A stretch of 64,000 nt of DNA from Paraburkholderia hiiakae (GTDB lineage Bacteria > Pseudomonadota > Gammaproteobacteria > Burkholderiales > Burkholderiaceae), in NCBI RefSeq assembly GCF_904848665.1, contig NZ_CAJHCQ010000021.1, positions 62,001 to 126,000 of the forward strand, read 5' to 3'. The translations under genes and the position numbers were made by a program. This document shows, in pieces, positions 52,556-60,897 of this stretch (position 1 is its first letter; the number at the start of each line of letters is the position of its first letter). The notes under the pieces are model-generated. The model was not told the DNA's origin. It saw nothing but the letters and a program-made list of their open reading frames with translations, and ran no database searches.

Positions 52556-52609
52556 GATTGTCCGGCCGAGGGCTACCCGATCGGAGCATCCCCCTGTTTG
52601 TAGGGCCCT

Positions 52610-53431
52610 TTACGCGCTGGTGGCGCGCATGGCCCGATATTCCCGCCGCACGATATCCATCAGTTCAGCCACCGATGTATTGGCGCTGTGCTGCTCGTAT
52701 GTCACGCGGCCTCGCTGCATCAACATGATGCGATCCGCAATATCCAGCGTCTGCGCATAGTTGTGCATGATCATGATAATCGATAGGCCGCCTTTTTCCT
52801 TCAACCGCATGATGAGATCGATGATGAGGCCCGCTTCCCGCGCTCCCATCGCGGCAAGCGGCTCGTCGAGCAGAAGGATTTTGGCGTTCGAATGCACGGC
52901 GCGCGCGACCGCGATGGCCTGGCGCTGACCGCCCGAAAGCCGCTCCACAGGCAGATCCACCGAGGGCACGTGCACGCCGATGTCGTCGAGCAGCTGCGCG
53001 GCGCGCGCGCGCATCTGCTTGTGGTCGAGCAGTTTAAAGGGGCCGCGGCGCACGATCTCGCGGTTCAGGAACATGTTGTGATAAATGCTCAGCGAATTGG
53101 CGAGCGCGAGATCCTGATAAACACATTCGATGCCGAGCGAGCGCGCATGGTCCACCGAGCGCAACAACGTTTCGCTCCCGTCAATCTGCAGCGTGCCGCT
53201 CGTCTGTTGGTGAAAACCCGTGAGGATTTTGACGAGCGTGGACTTACCCGCGCCATTGTCGCCGAGAATGCCGAGGATTTCGCCGCGACCGAGCGTGAGC
53301 GACACGCCGTCGAGCGCCGTGACCGCACCGAAACGCTTGACGATGTCGTCGCCGCGCAGCGCGAGCGGCGCGGCGGCCGTGGCGGTTGCGCCGCTCATAC
53401 CCGCCGGGGAGGCTTGCGATTCGTCCATCAT
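52610..53431 (-). CDS. sugar ABC importer, single-domain ATP-binding protein
   Basis: A 273-residue ATPase of the FrcA type (one domain, unlike the duplicated AraG/YtfR). Walker A LGDNGAGKSTLVKILTG, Q-loop VYQDLALANSLSIYHN, signature LSGGQRQAIAVARAV, Walker B ILLLDEPLAAMG and switch His (MIMHNYAQT) are all present, so it should be active. Two copies are expected per transporter. It overlaps the permease gene by four bases. Related systems import fructose, ribose or mannose; the substrate here is not evident. Confidence 0.87.
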   Translation of the reverse strand: MMDESQASPAGMSGATATAAAPLALRGDDIVKRFGAVTALDGVSLTLGRGEILGILGDNGAGKSTLVKILTGFHQQTSGTLQIDGSETLLRSVDHARSLGIECVYQDLALANSLSIYHNMFLNREIVRRGPFKLLDHKQMRARAAQLLDDIGVHVPSVDLPVERLSGGQRQAIAVARAVHSNAKILLLDEPLAAMGAREAGLIIDLIMRLKEKGGLSIIMIMHNYAQTLDIADRIMLMQRGRVTYEQHSANTSVAELMDIVRREYRAMRATSA

Positions 53432-54438
53432 CGGCTCCCTTTGCGGCGCAGGCGCCCAACGTGGATGTTGAAGATCATGGCGGCGAGAATCGCGGCGCCA
53501 AGGATGATGTTGAACGTGAACGCGTTGATGCCGATGAGCGTGAAGCCGTCGTTGAGAATACCGAGCACCGCCGCGCCGATCAGGCCGCCCACGATCGTGC
53601 CCGAGCCGCCCGTGAGCGGCGTGCCGCCGATCACGGCCGAGGCCACGGCGAGGAACATGATCTGGTTGCCGCCGGCCTGCGGATCGATCGAGGTGATGCG
53701 AAAGCCTTCCAGGATACCGGTGAAGCCCGCGAGTACGGCGGCAATGATGAAGTTGCCAAGCCGCAGCCGGTTCACGTGAATGCCCGCCTCGCTCGCGCCG
53801 ATCGGATTCGCGCCCGCGGCCTGCGTATGCAGGCCCCAGCGCGTGTGCCGCAACAGCACGTGCATGGCGAACGCGATCACCACCGTCCAGAGAATCTCGC
53901 TATAGCCCCACGCGCCCATGAAGGCCGCGAACTCGGGCGAGCCCGGCGTTTGCACCGGCGTGCCGCGCGAGATGGTGAGCGTGATGCCGTTGATGAGGAA
54001 GAGCGTGCCGAGCGTGGTGACGAACGAGGGCAGGCGCAGCCACACGGTCACGGCTCCGTTTACGAAGCCGACGATGCCCGCGGCCACGAGCCCCGCGATC
54101 ACGGCGAGCCACATGGGCGCGCCGGCGTCGTTCGCGAACACCATCATGAACGGCGCGAATGCGAACACCATGCCTGCCGAGAGATCGATGTCGCCGCCGA
54201 TCATCAGCATGATTTCGCCGAACGCGATGATCGCCACCGGCGCGATGAACTGCGAGAGGTTGACGAGACTCGCGTTGGTGAGCAGGAAATCGCGGTTGGA
54301 AAATTCGAAGTACGCCGCGAGGATCATCGCCACAAGCAAAATGCGTAGCTCGGGCGCCCACGCGGAGAGCCATTGCCCGCGCGGACGGGCAGCCCGCGCG
54401 GAGACTTCAGCCTTGCCAGTTTCGTTCACAGAGTTCAT
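53428..54438 (-). CDS. sugar ABC importer, permease (RbsC-like)
   Basis: A 336-residue BPD_transp_2 permease. Family segments: FIAPVAIIAFGEIMLMIGGDIDLSAGMVFAFAP, GLVAAGIVGFVNGAVTVWLRLPSFVTTLGTLF, GLHTQAAGANPIGASEAGIHV and TPLTGGSGTIVGGLIGAAVLGIL. It is the second gene of the three-gene importer after the binding protein (13 bases apart). Confidence 0.88.
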   Translation of the reverse strand: MNSVNETGKAEVSARAARPRGQWLSAWAPELRILLVAMILAAYFEFSNRDFLLTNASLVNLSQFIAPVAIIAFGEIMLMIGGDIDLSAGMVFAFAPFMMVFANDAGAPMWLAVIAGLVAAGIVGFVNGAVTVWLRLPSFVTTLGTLFLINGITLTISRGTPVQTPGSPEFAAFMGAWGYSEILWTVVIAFAMHVLLRHTRWGLHTQAAGANPIGASEAGIHVNRLRLGNFIIAAVLAGFTGILEGFRITSIDPQAGGNQIMFLAVASAVIGGTPLTGGSGTIVGGLIGAAVLGILNDGFTLIGINAFTFNIILGAAILAAMIFNIHVGRLRRKGSR

Positions 54439-54451
54439 TGCACGTGGTTCA

Positions 54452-55555
54452 TCACGACTTGATGCCGCCGCTCATCGGCACGATTTGCGGCTTGGTGGTC
54501 TTGCCTTCGTAACGCGTCGAGGTATTGAGGTACGGCTCGACCGTGTCCTTCGTCACGAACTTCAGGCCCGTGTTGGTGTCGGCCGGGCCGACAAGACCGC
54601 CCGATGCGAGCGTCACGAACGCCTGCATGACCGTATAGAAGCCCTGCACGTACGGCTGCTGGTCGATCGTGAAGTCGAGGAAGCCTTCGTGAATGAGCTG
54701 GACCGTGGTGGGCAGCAGGTCGAAGCCGCCGCCGTGCACGCCCTTGGAGGGCAGGTTCGATTCCTTCATCACTTGTGCCACGCCCTGGGTGCTGCCCGCG
54801 TCCACAGCGAACATGCCCTTCACGTCCTGATGGCCGAGATAGAACGACTTGATCTTCGAAAGCTCTTCATTGACAGTCGCGCCTGTGGCCACGGTCTGGA
54901 TGTCGATCTTCTTGCCGGACTTCTTGATGGCGTCGCTCGCACCGTCCAGACGCGGCTGGATGTTGAGCTGGCCAGGCGTCGCGATGAAGAGCGCAACCAT
55001 GCCGCTGTCGATGAGGCTCACGATGCGCTCGCCCATCTGGTAGCCCGAGAGATACAGATCCTGGCCGATATAGGCGAGGCGCGGACTCTTCTTGCCGCGC
55101 GGCGCATCGGCGTTATAGGCGAACACCGGAATGCCCGCGTCGAGCGCCGCCTGAATGGGCTTGTCGAACGCGGTGGGGTCGACGATCGGCACCGCGATCG
55201 CGTCGGCCTTGGCCGCGATGGCCGAGTTCACGGCGCGCACCATTTCGCCCGCGTCGGACGTGGCGGAGCCGGTCCACTGGTAGTCCATGCCGAGCAGCGA
55301 GCACGCGTCCTGAATGCCGTATTGCGTCGGCACGAAGAACGGATTCGTGGTGACGTGATTGACGAACACGATTTTCCACTTCTTGTGCGAGGGAAAACCT
55401 CCCTCGGCCGCCTGCGCCGTGGAAATGAACCCGCCGCCGCCCACCGCGCCGAGCAGCGAAAGCGCCGCGCCCAGCCCCGCACCCTGCATGAGGCCGCGGC
55501 GGCCCGTGTCGATCAAGCTCTTACCGTCTTTTGCGTCATCCCGATCCTGCGCCAT
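54452..55555 (-). CDS. sugar ABC importer, periplasmic binding protein with Tat-like signal
   Basis: A 367-residue type I periplasmic binding protein (Peripla_BP_4). The N-terminus has a twin-arginine signal-like sequence (DTGRRGLMQGAGLGAALSLLG, with Ala-X-Ala at STAQAAE), unusual for a sugar-binding protein. The body has KIVFVNHVTTNPFFVPTQYG, ADAIAVPIVDPTAF, VFAYNADAPRGKKSPRLAYIGQDLY and DVKGMFAVDAGSTQG. ATG 55555 follows GGAGGAAAAC and is preferred over the longer frame from 55657. It is the first gene of the importer, with palindromes just upstream. Confidence 0.85.
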   Translation of the reverse strand: MAQDRDDAKDGKSLIDTGRRGLMQGAGLGAALSLLGAVGGGGFISTAQAAEGGFPSHKKWKIVFVNHVTTNPFFVPTQYGIQDACSLLGMDYQWTGSATSDAGEMVRAVNSAIAAKADAIAVPIVDPTAFDKPIQAALDAGIPVFAYNADAPRGKKSPRLAYIGQDLYLSGYQMGERIVSLIDSGMVALFIATPGQLNIQPRLDGASDAIKKSGKKIDIQTVATGATVNEELSKIKSFYLGHQDVKGMFAVDAGSTQGVAQVMKESNLPSKGVHGGGFDLLPTTVQLIHEGFLDFTIDQQPYVQGFYTVMQAFVTLASGGLVGPADTNTGLKFVTKDTVEPYLNTSTRYEGKTTKPQIVPMSGGIKS

Positions 55556-55580
55556 GTTTTCCTCCGGTCTTGTCTTCGTG

Positions 55581-55609
55581 GTCGATATAGTCGACTTTTC
55601 GTCGAAAAG
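55581..55609. promoter_or_regulatory. overlapping palindromes upstream of the sugar importer operon
   Basis: GTCGA (55581-55585) with TCGAC (55591-55595), and CTTTTCG (55595-55601) with CGAAAAG (55603-55609), are perfect inverted repeats sharing one base. They lie 26 to 54 bases before the binding-protein start and are candidate operators, perhaps for the GntR regulator at 51830. Confidence 0.45.
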
Positions 55610-55821
55610 CGTGCAGATGCTGGCCAGTACCGGGGTTCGCGTGCGCATGGCGCTCATTGAATCGAGTCATCACGCGCGAGACATCCACGGCGAACGCGTG
55701 CTCGCCAAGCGCCGACGGTACCGCAAAAAGCTTAGTGCAGCGTGATGAGGCCTCCTAATCCATGTATACCCGTAACTACTCCACAAGACCGTCATGGCGA
55801 TGACCGCCCATGACAGGCGAC

Positions 55822-56967
55822 TTACACACCGCCTTTCGCCTCCTGCATGTGCGGCGGCGGGCTCGCGAGCTTGGCCTGATCCATCGGCGCGGCGGCTTGC
55901 GTGCGCGCACGGGTCGTGCGCGGCGCGCCGCGTCCCGTGCCGGTGGACTTGCGGCGCGCGGCATGGCGCTCGGTCGCGCGCTGCATGAGGCAGAACGCGC
56001 AGAGCAGTGCGCCGATCACGATGCGCGTCCACCAGGAGCTGAGCGTGCCGTCAAAGGTGATGAGCGTCTGGATCGTGCCGAGGATGCCCACGCCGAACAC
56101 CGAGCCGATCACATAGCCCACGCCACCCGTGAGCAGCGTGCCGCCAATCACCGTTGCGGCAATCGCGTCGAGTTCCATGCCTTGCGCCTGTAGCCCGTAG
56201 CCCGAGAGTACATAGAGCGTAAAGACCACGCCGCCGAGCGCCGAACAAAAGCCCGAGAGCGCATACACACCGATCTTGGTGCGCGCGACCGGCAGCCCCA
56301 TGAGCAACGCGGAGCGCTCGTTGCCGCCGATCGCGTAGACGTTGCGCCCAAAGCGCGTGAAGTGCGCGATGACGATGCCTGCAATGAGCATGGCGACGGC
56401 CGTGAGCGAACCTGTCGTGAGCGAGCCGCTGCCCACCGGGATGCTGAATTCGGAGAGCGCGTGAAAGCCGGGGTCGTTGATCTGGATGGATTCCGTCGTG
56501 ATGAGAAAGCACGTGCCGCGCGCGAGGAACATGCCCGCGAGCGTGATGATGAAGGGCTGCAACCGGAAGAAGTGGATCAGCGCGCCCATTGCCGCGCCGT
56601 AGAGCGCGCCGCAGAGCAAAACGAGCGGCACGACCACGAGCACGGGCCAATGCAGCTTTTCGGTGCCCACGGCGCAGAGAATCGTGGTGAGCGCGACCAC
56701 GGCGCCCACCGAAAGATCGATGCCGCCTGAGATGATCACGAACGTCATGCCGATGGCGACGATCAGCAGGAACGCGTTATCGACCAGCAGCCCGAAGGCC
56801 ACCTGAAGCGAGAAGAACCCGGTGTACATGACCGAGCCGAAGCCGAACAGGACGGCAAAGAGCACGACAGTCACGACGATGGGCAGCACGCGCGGATCGA
56901 CGAAGCGGATGGCGCCGCGCCGGCACGCCGCGAGCGTGTTCGAGAAGGACAGGGCAGGGCGGTTCAT
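55822..56967 (-). CDS. yjfF: furanose-type ABC importer, second permease (YjfF-like)
   Basis: A 381-residue BPD_transp_2 permease. It has VDNAFLLIVAIGMTFVIISGGIDLSVGAVVALTTI, RLQPFIITLAGMFLARGTCF, the FGRNVYAIGGNERSALLMGLPVARTKIGVYALSGF coupling segment and GGTLLTGGVGYVIGSVFGV. The last 50 residues form a long basic, Pro/Ala-rich tail not usual for the family. It is the last gene of the four-gene ytf-type operon, so transport uses two different permeases. Confidence 0.85.
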   Translation of the reverse strand: MNRPALSFSNTLAACRRGAIRFVDPRVLPIVVTVVLFAVLFGFGSVMYTGFFSLQVAFGLLVDNAFLLIVAIGMTFVIISGGIDLSVGAVVALTTILCAVGTEKLHWPVLVVVPLVLLCGALYGAAMGALIHFFRLQPFIITLAGMFLARGTCFLITTESIQINDPGFHALSEFSIPVGSGSLTTGSLTAVAMLIAGIVIAHFTRFGRNVYAIGGNERSALLMGLPVARTKIGVYALSGFCSALGGVVFTLYVLSGYGLQAQGMELDAIAATVIGGTLLTGGVGYVIGSVFGVGILGTIQTLITFDGTLSSWWTRIVIGALLCAFCLMQRATERHAARRKSTGTGRGAPRTTRARTQAAAPMDQAKLASPPPHMQEAKGGV

Positions 56968-57000
56968 GCTCGGCTTCCCTCGTATGGGTGCGCTTCGTGC

Positions 57001-58038
57001 TCAGGCGCGCGCGCGGCGTGCGAGAGCAATACGCTTGAGTTGTTGGAACGCGAAGGTGCGCGCGGCGGGCGACTGGATCAGGCACACGAGCAGCACGACC
57101 ACGGCCTTCACGACGAGCGTGGCCTCGGGCGGCACGCCGATCGAATAGGTGGTGTAGGTGAGCGTCTGGATGATGAGCGCGCCGAGCACCGTGCCCGCAA
57201 GACTGAAGCGGCCGCCGAGCAGCGAAGTGCCGCCGAGCGTCACGGCGAGAATGGCGTCGAGTTCGAGCAAAAGGCCCGCGTTGTTGCCGTCCGCGCTGCG
57301 CACGTTCGAGCTGATGAGGATGCCTGCAATCGCGGCGGTCACGCCGCAGAACGCGTACGCGCCGAACACCACGGCTTGCGACGACAGACCCGCAAGCCGC
57401 GCGGCCACCGGATTCACGCCGATCGAGCGGATGAAGAGCCCGAGCGCCGTGCGGTTGACGATGAGCGCGGTGAGCACGGTCACGGCGATCGCGATCCACA
57501 CGGCGCACGGGATGAGCGCGAAATAGCCGCCGCCCGCGAAGAGATAGCCCGGCGCGCCGATCGGGATGATCTGGCCGCCCGTGAGCAACTGCGCCACGCC
57601 ACGCCCCGCCACCATGAGAATGAGCGTGGCGATGATCGGCTGCATGCCGACGAACGCGACGAGCAGCCCGTTCCACATGCCTGCAAGCAGGCCCACGGCG
57701 AGTGCTGCGCCGAACGCCATGCCCACGCGCGAAGGATCGGCGGCGAGCACGGTGGCGGCCGCGGCACCCGCGATCGCCACGACGGCGCCCACGGAAATGT
57801 CGATGCCGCGCGTGGCGATCACGAGTGTCATGCCGAGCGAGACCACGACGAGCGGCGCGGCGCGCATGAGGATGTCGATGGGCGCGCCGAACAGGTGGCC
57901 GCCCAGCATCGTAATCGAGAGGAAGTTGCCGCGATGCGCGACATCGACGACAAAAAGGGCGATGAGCGTCACCGCCGGCCACACCAGCGGATGCCGGATG
58001 GCGAGCGAGAGCCAGGCGGGGAGGACGGGGCGCGTCAT
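57001..58038 (-). CDS. ytfT: furanose-type ABC importer, first permease (YtfT-like)
   Basis: A 345-residue permease: VVVSLGMTLVIATRGIDISVGAVVAIAGA, VGMQPIIATLILMVAGRGVAQLLTGGQ, LFIRSIGVNPVAARLAGLSSQAVVFGAYAFCG and LGGTSLLGGRFSLAGTVLGALIIQTLTYT. Pairing with the YjfF-like permease and a YtfR-type ATPase supports galactofuranose or arabinofuranose transport. It overlaps ytfR by four bases. Confidence 0.86.
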   Translation of the reverse strand: MTRPVLPAWLSLAIRHPLVWPAVTLIALFVVDVAHRGNFLSITMLGGHLFGAPIDILMRAAPLVVVSLGMTLVIATRGIDISVGAVVAIAGAAAATVLAADPSRVGMAFGAALAVGLLAGMWNGLLVAFVGMQPIIATLILMVAGRGVAQLLTGGQIIPIGAPGYLFAGGGYFALIPCAVWIAIAVTVLTALIVNRTALGLFIRSIGVNPVAARLAGLSSQAVVFGAYAFCGVTAAIAGILISSNVRSADGNNAGLLLELDAILAVTLGGTSLLGGRFSLAGTVLGALIIQTLTYTTYSIGVPPEATLVVKAVVVLLVCLIQSPAARTFAFQQLKRIALARRARA

Positions 58039-59558
58039 CGACGGTCTCCGGCAATGAGGTCGTAGACTTCGTGCTCCGAGCGCGCCGCGCCCGAAAGCTC
58101 GGCTACCTTACGCCGGTCGCGCATGACGGCAATGCGATCGCTCACGCGCACCACTTCGCTGATCTCCGACGAAATGAACAGAATGCCGAGGCCCTTCGCG
58201 CAAAGCGCGCGCACGCGGTCCATGATTTCGAACTTGGCGGCAACATCGATGCCCCGCGTGGGTTCGTCGAGGATCAACAAGCGCGGCTTTGTCGCGAGCC
58301 AGCGCGCGAGCAGCACCTTTTGCTGATTGCCGCCTGAAAGCAGGCCAATGGGCTGCTCGGCGTCGCGCGCCTTGATGCCGAGTTGCTCGATATATTCGTT
58401 GGCCAGTTCGCGTTGGCGCGAACGCCGGATCATGCGCCACCAGCCCAGTTGCGCCTGCAGCGCGAGCACAATGTTTTCGCGAATCGACAGATCGGCGACG
58501 ATGCCTTCCTTCTTGCGGTCCTCAGGGCAATAGGCCATGCCGTGACGCACGGCGTCGCGCGGCGAGGAGAGCTTCACTGGCCGGCCGTTGATGTGCACCG
58601 TGCCCGCATCGGCTTTATCCGCGCCGAAAAGCAGGCGCGCGGTTTCCGTGCGGCCCGAGCCGAGCAGGCCAGCCAGGCCCAGAATCTGGCCCGGTAGCAC
58701 TTCCAGATCGAGCGGATTGAGCACGCCGCGGCGCGCCACGCCTTGCGCCGCGAGATACGGTTCGGCGTGCGAAGCAGCCGTTTCGGTGTGTGCGGCTTCG
58801 GCTTGCGTGAGCCGCTCGCCTGCGTTCTGCAGGCCCACCATCTTCGCGACGAGCGTTTGCACCGGCAGATCGGCGGCGAGATATTCGCCTTCGCGCTCGC
58901 CGTTGCGCATCACGGTGATGCGATCGGAAATGGCGTAGGTCTGTTCCAGAAAATGCGTGACGAACAGAATCGCGATGCCCGACGCTTTCAGCTTGCGCAG
59001 CACGTCGAAGAGGCGCGCGACTTCGCCTTCGTCGAGGCTGGAGGTCGGTTCGTCGAGAATCAGAATGCGCGCATCGACGGACACCGCGCGGGCAATCGCC
59101 ACCATCTGCTGCATGGCGATCGGGTAGGTGTCGAGCGACTGCGTGACGTCGAGCGAGAGAGTGAGCTCCGCGAGCGCCTCTTCCGCGCGGCGATGAATCG
59201 TTTTCCAGTCGATCAGGCCAAGGCCACGCTTGCGTGGCTGGCGGCCCGCGAAAATGTTCTCCGCGACCGAGAGGTTGGGGCAGAGATTGACTTCCTGGTA
59301 GAGCGTCTGGATGCCGGCGGCCTCCGCCATCTGCGGCGTCGGGAAGTGCACCGCCTGGTCCGCCAGGCGTATCTCGCCAGCCTCGGGCTGGTGCACGCCG
59401 GTCAGCACGTTGATGAGCGTGGACTTGCCGGCGCCGTTCTGCCCCATCAGCGTATGAATTTCGCCGGGGTACAGACGAAAATCGACCCGGTCGAGCGCGC
59501 GCACGCCGGGGAAGGTTCGGGTAAGACCGACAGTTTCGAGTATCGGGGAAACGCTCAT
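58035..59558 (-). CDS. ytfR: furanose-type ABC importer, duplicated ATP-binding protein (YtfR-like)
   Basis: A two-domain ATPase of about 507 residues. Domain 1: LMGQNGAGKSTLINVLTG, LYQEVNLCPNLSVAENIFAG, MQQMVAIARAV, ILILDEPTSSLDEGE. Domain 2: LAGLLGSGRTETARLLFG (altered P-loop), YCPEDRKKEGIVADLSIRENI, LSGGNQQKVLLARWL, LLILDEPTRGIDVAA. ATG 59558 is preferred; TTG 59564 is also in frame. It lies about 100 bases after ytfQ, with a hairpin in between. Confidence 0.87.
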   Translation of the reverse strand: MSVSPILETVGLTRTFPGVRALDRVDFRLYPGEIHTLMGQNGAGKSTLINVLTGVHQPEAGEIRLADQAVHFPTPQMAEAAGIQTLYQEVNLCPNLSVAENIFAGRQPRKRGLGLIDWKTIHRRAEEALAELTLSLDVTQSLDTYPIAMQQMVAIARAVSVDARILILDEPTSSLDEGEVARLFDVLRKLKASGIAILFVTHFLEQTYAISDRITVMRNGEREGEYLAADLPVQTLVAKMVGLQNAGERLTQAEAAHTETAASHAEPYLAAQGVARRGVLNPLDLEVLPGQILGLAGLLGSGRTETARLLFGADKADAGTVHINGRPVKLSSPRDAVRHGMAYCPEDRKKEGIVADLSIRENIVLALQAQLGWWRMIRRSRQRELANEYIEQLGIKARDAEQPIGLLSGGNQQKVLLARWLATKPRLLILDEPTRGIDVAAKFEIMDRVRALCAKGLGILFISSEISEVVRVSDRIAVMRDRRKVAELSGAARSEHEVYDLIAGDRR

Positions 59559-59603
59559 GGGCAACCGTGATAGAGGCCAGAGCGCGCGGGGCGCCTCGTG
59601 AAC

Positions 59604-59620
59604 CCCTTAAATACTAAGGG
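59604..59620. terminator. short hairpin between ytfQ and ytfR
   Basis: CCCTT (59604-59608) and AAGGG (59616-59620) flank a seven-base loop. Such structures after binding-protein genes often stabilise the upstream mRNA and give higher binding-protein levels. Confidence 0.3.
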
Positions 59621-59660
59621 ATACGAAGCACACCGCGCCGCTTGCAGCGAGGTTAGTACG

Positions 59661-60629
59661 TTAGTACTTGCGCGACGGCAGCACTTGCGCCGCCACGTCC
59701 ATCGGGAACACCGTTTCGTTCGTCACGATGCGCTTGGGCAACTGCTTGCCCGCCACCACATCCTTTACGGCGCTCATGAGCTGCGGGCCGAGCAGCGGGC
59801 TGCACTCGACGTCAACATTCATCTTGCCGGCGATCATCGCCTCGAAGCCGCCCTTGGTGGCGTCGAACGACACGACGCTGATGTCCTTGCCCGGCTTCAT
59901 GCCGGCTTCTTCCATGGCCTGGATCGCGCCGAGCGCCATGTCGTCGTTATGCGCGTACACCACGTTGATCTTGTTCCCATACGTCTTCGCGAACGCTTCC
60001 ATGACCTGCTTGCCGCCGGCCAGCGTGAAGTCGCCGCTTTGCGACGCGATGATCTTGAACTTCGGATCGTTCTTGATCACTTCCATGAGGCCCGAGTGAC
60101 GGTCGTTGGCCGGCGCGGAACCCACGGTGCCCTGCAGCTCGACGATATTGATCGGGCCAGGGTTGTTCTTGTAGTGATCTTCAAGCCACTTGCCCGCGCG
60201 GCGGCCTTCTTCCATGAAGTCCGAGCCGATCATCGTCACGTAGAGCGACTGGTCTTTCACGTCGATGTTGCGGTCCGTGAGAATCACGGGAATCTTGGCG
60301 CGCTTGGCTTCCTGCAGCACCGGCTCCCAGCCCGATTCCACCACGGGCGAGAACGCGATCACGTCCACCTTCTGGGCGATATACGAGCGGATCGCCTTGA
60401 TCTGGTTTTCCTGCTTCTGCTGGGCGTCCGAGAACTTGAGGTTGATGCCGGCGTCTTTGGCGGCCTGTTTGACCGACACCGTGTTTGCCGTGCGCCAGGC
60501 GCTTTCCGCGCCGACCTGCGCAAACCCTAGCGTGATCTGCTTGTCTTCGGCGTGTGCGACACCCGCCGCCAACGAGAAAGCGGCCGCCGCAGCGACCAAC
60601 CCGCTTACCATGCGTGTTGCCAGTTTCAT
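59661..60629 (-). CDS. ytfQ: furanose-type ABC importer, periplasmic binding protein (YtfQ-like)
   Basis: A 322-residue binding protein with Sec signal (MVSGLVAAAAAFSLAAGVAHA). The body reads ITLGFAQVGAESAWRTANTVSVKQAA, close to the YtfQ consensus, then KVDVIAFSPVVESGWEPVLQEAK, VILTDRNIDVKDQSLYVTMIGSDFMEEGRRAG, and VVYAHNDDMALGAIQAMEEAG. YtfQ of E. coli binds galactofuranose and arabinofuranose. It is divergent from the second arabonate-type dehydratase, which suggests that the imported sugar feeds that enzyme. Confidence 0.88.
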   Translation of the reverse strand: MKLATRMVSGLVAAAAAFSLAAGVAHAEDKQITLGFAQVGAESAWRTANTVSVKQAAKDAGINLKFSDAQQKQENQIKAIRSYIAQKVDVIAFSPVVESGWEPVLQEAKRAKIPVILTDRNIDVKDQSLYVTMIGSDFMEEGRRAGKWLEDHYKNNPGPINIVELQGTVGSAPANDRHSGLMEVIKNDPKFKIIASQSGDFTLAGGKQVMEAFAKTYGNKINVVYAHNDDMALGAIQAMEEAGMKPGKDISVVSFDATKGGFEAMIAGKMNVDVECSPLLGPQLMSAVKDVVAGKQLPKRIVTNETVFPMDVAAQVLPSRKY

Positions 60630-60754
60630 GCGTGTCTCCGATGTAGCTTTGTGCGTTGTATTTCTTTAATTCATGGCGCTACACCCGCGTCCATCACGGC
60701 CGGACAGTATCACGAGAAGTATCGCGCCATCCCTGGCCTCCGGTTATATCCTTT

Positions 60755-60764
60755 CGGTATACCG
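60755..60764. promoter_or_regulatory. palindrome in the ytfQ/dehydratase gap
   Basis: CGGTATACCG is a perfect ten-base palindrome roughly midway between the divergent starts (60629 and 60898). Its TATACC half also occurs in the LysR/dehydratase gap at 39570-39575, so one regulator might act at both. Confidence 0.3.
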
Positions 60765-60897
60765 TTGGCCGCCCCTGCTGACCACAATAGACAAACTATA
60801 TGCAACGTCAGGAACGGTTTCGATTAGCGTTTTCCCGATAATCGCGGACCATATAGTCATGCTATTTATAGGACTTTCTCACTAAGTGGGCAAAGCC

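Noticed and set aside
56777..58054. 425-codon frame on the same strand as the ytf permeases
   Set aside because: Out-of-frame reading over ytfT and yjfF; Arg/His/Ala-rich and lacking hydrophobic segments.
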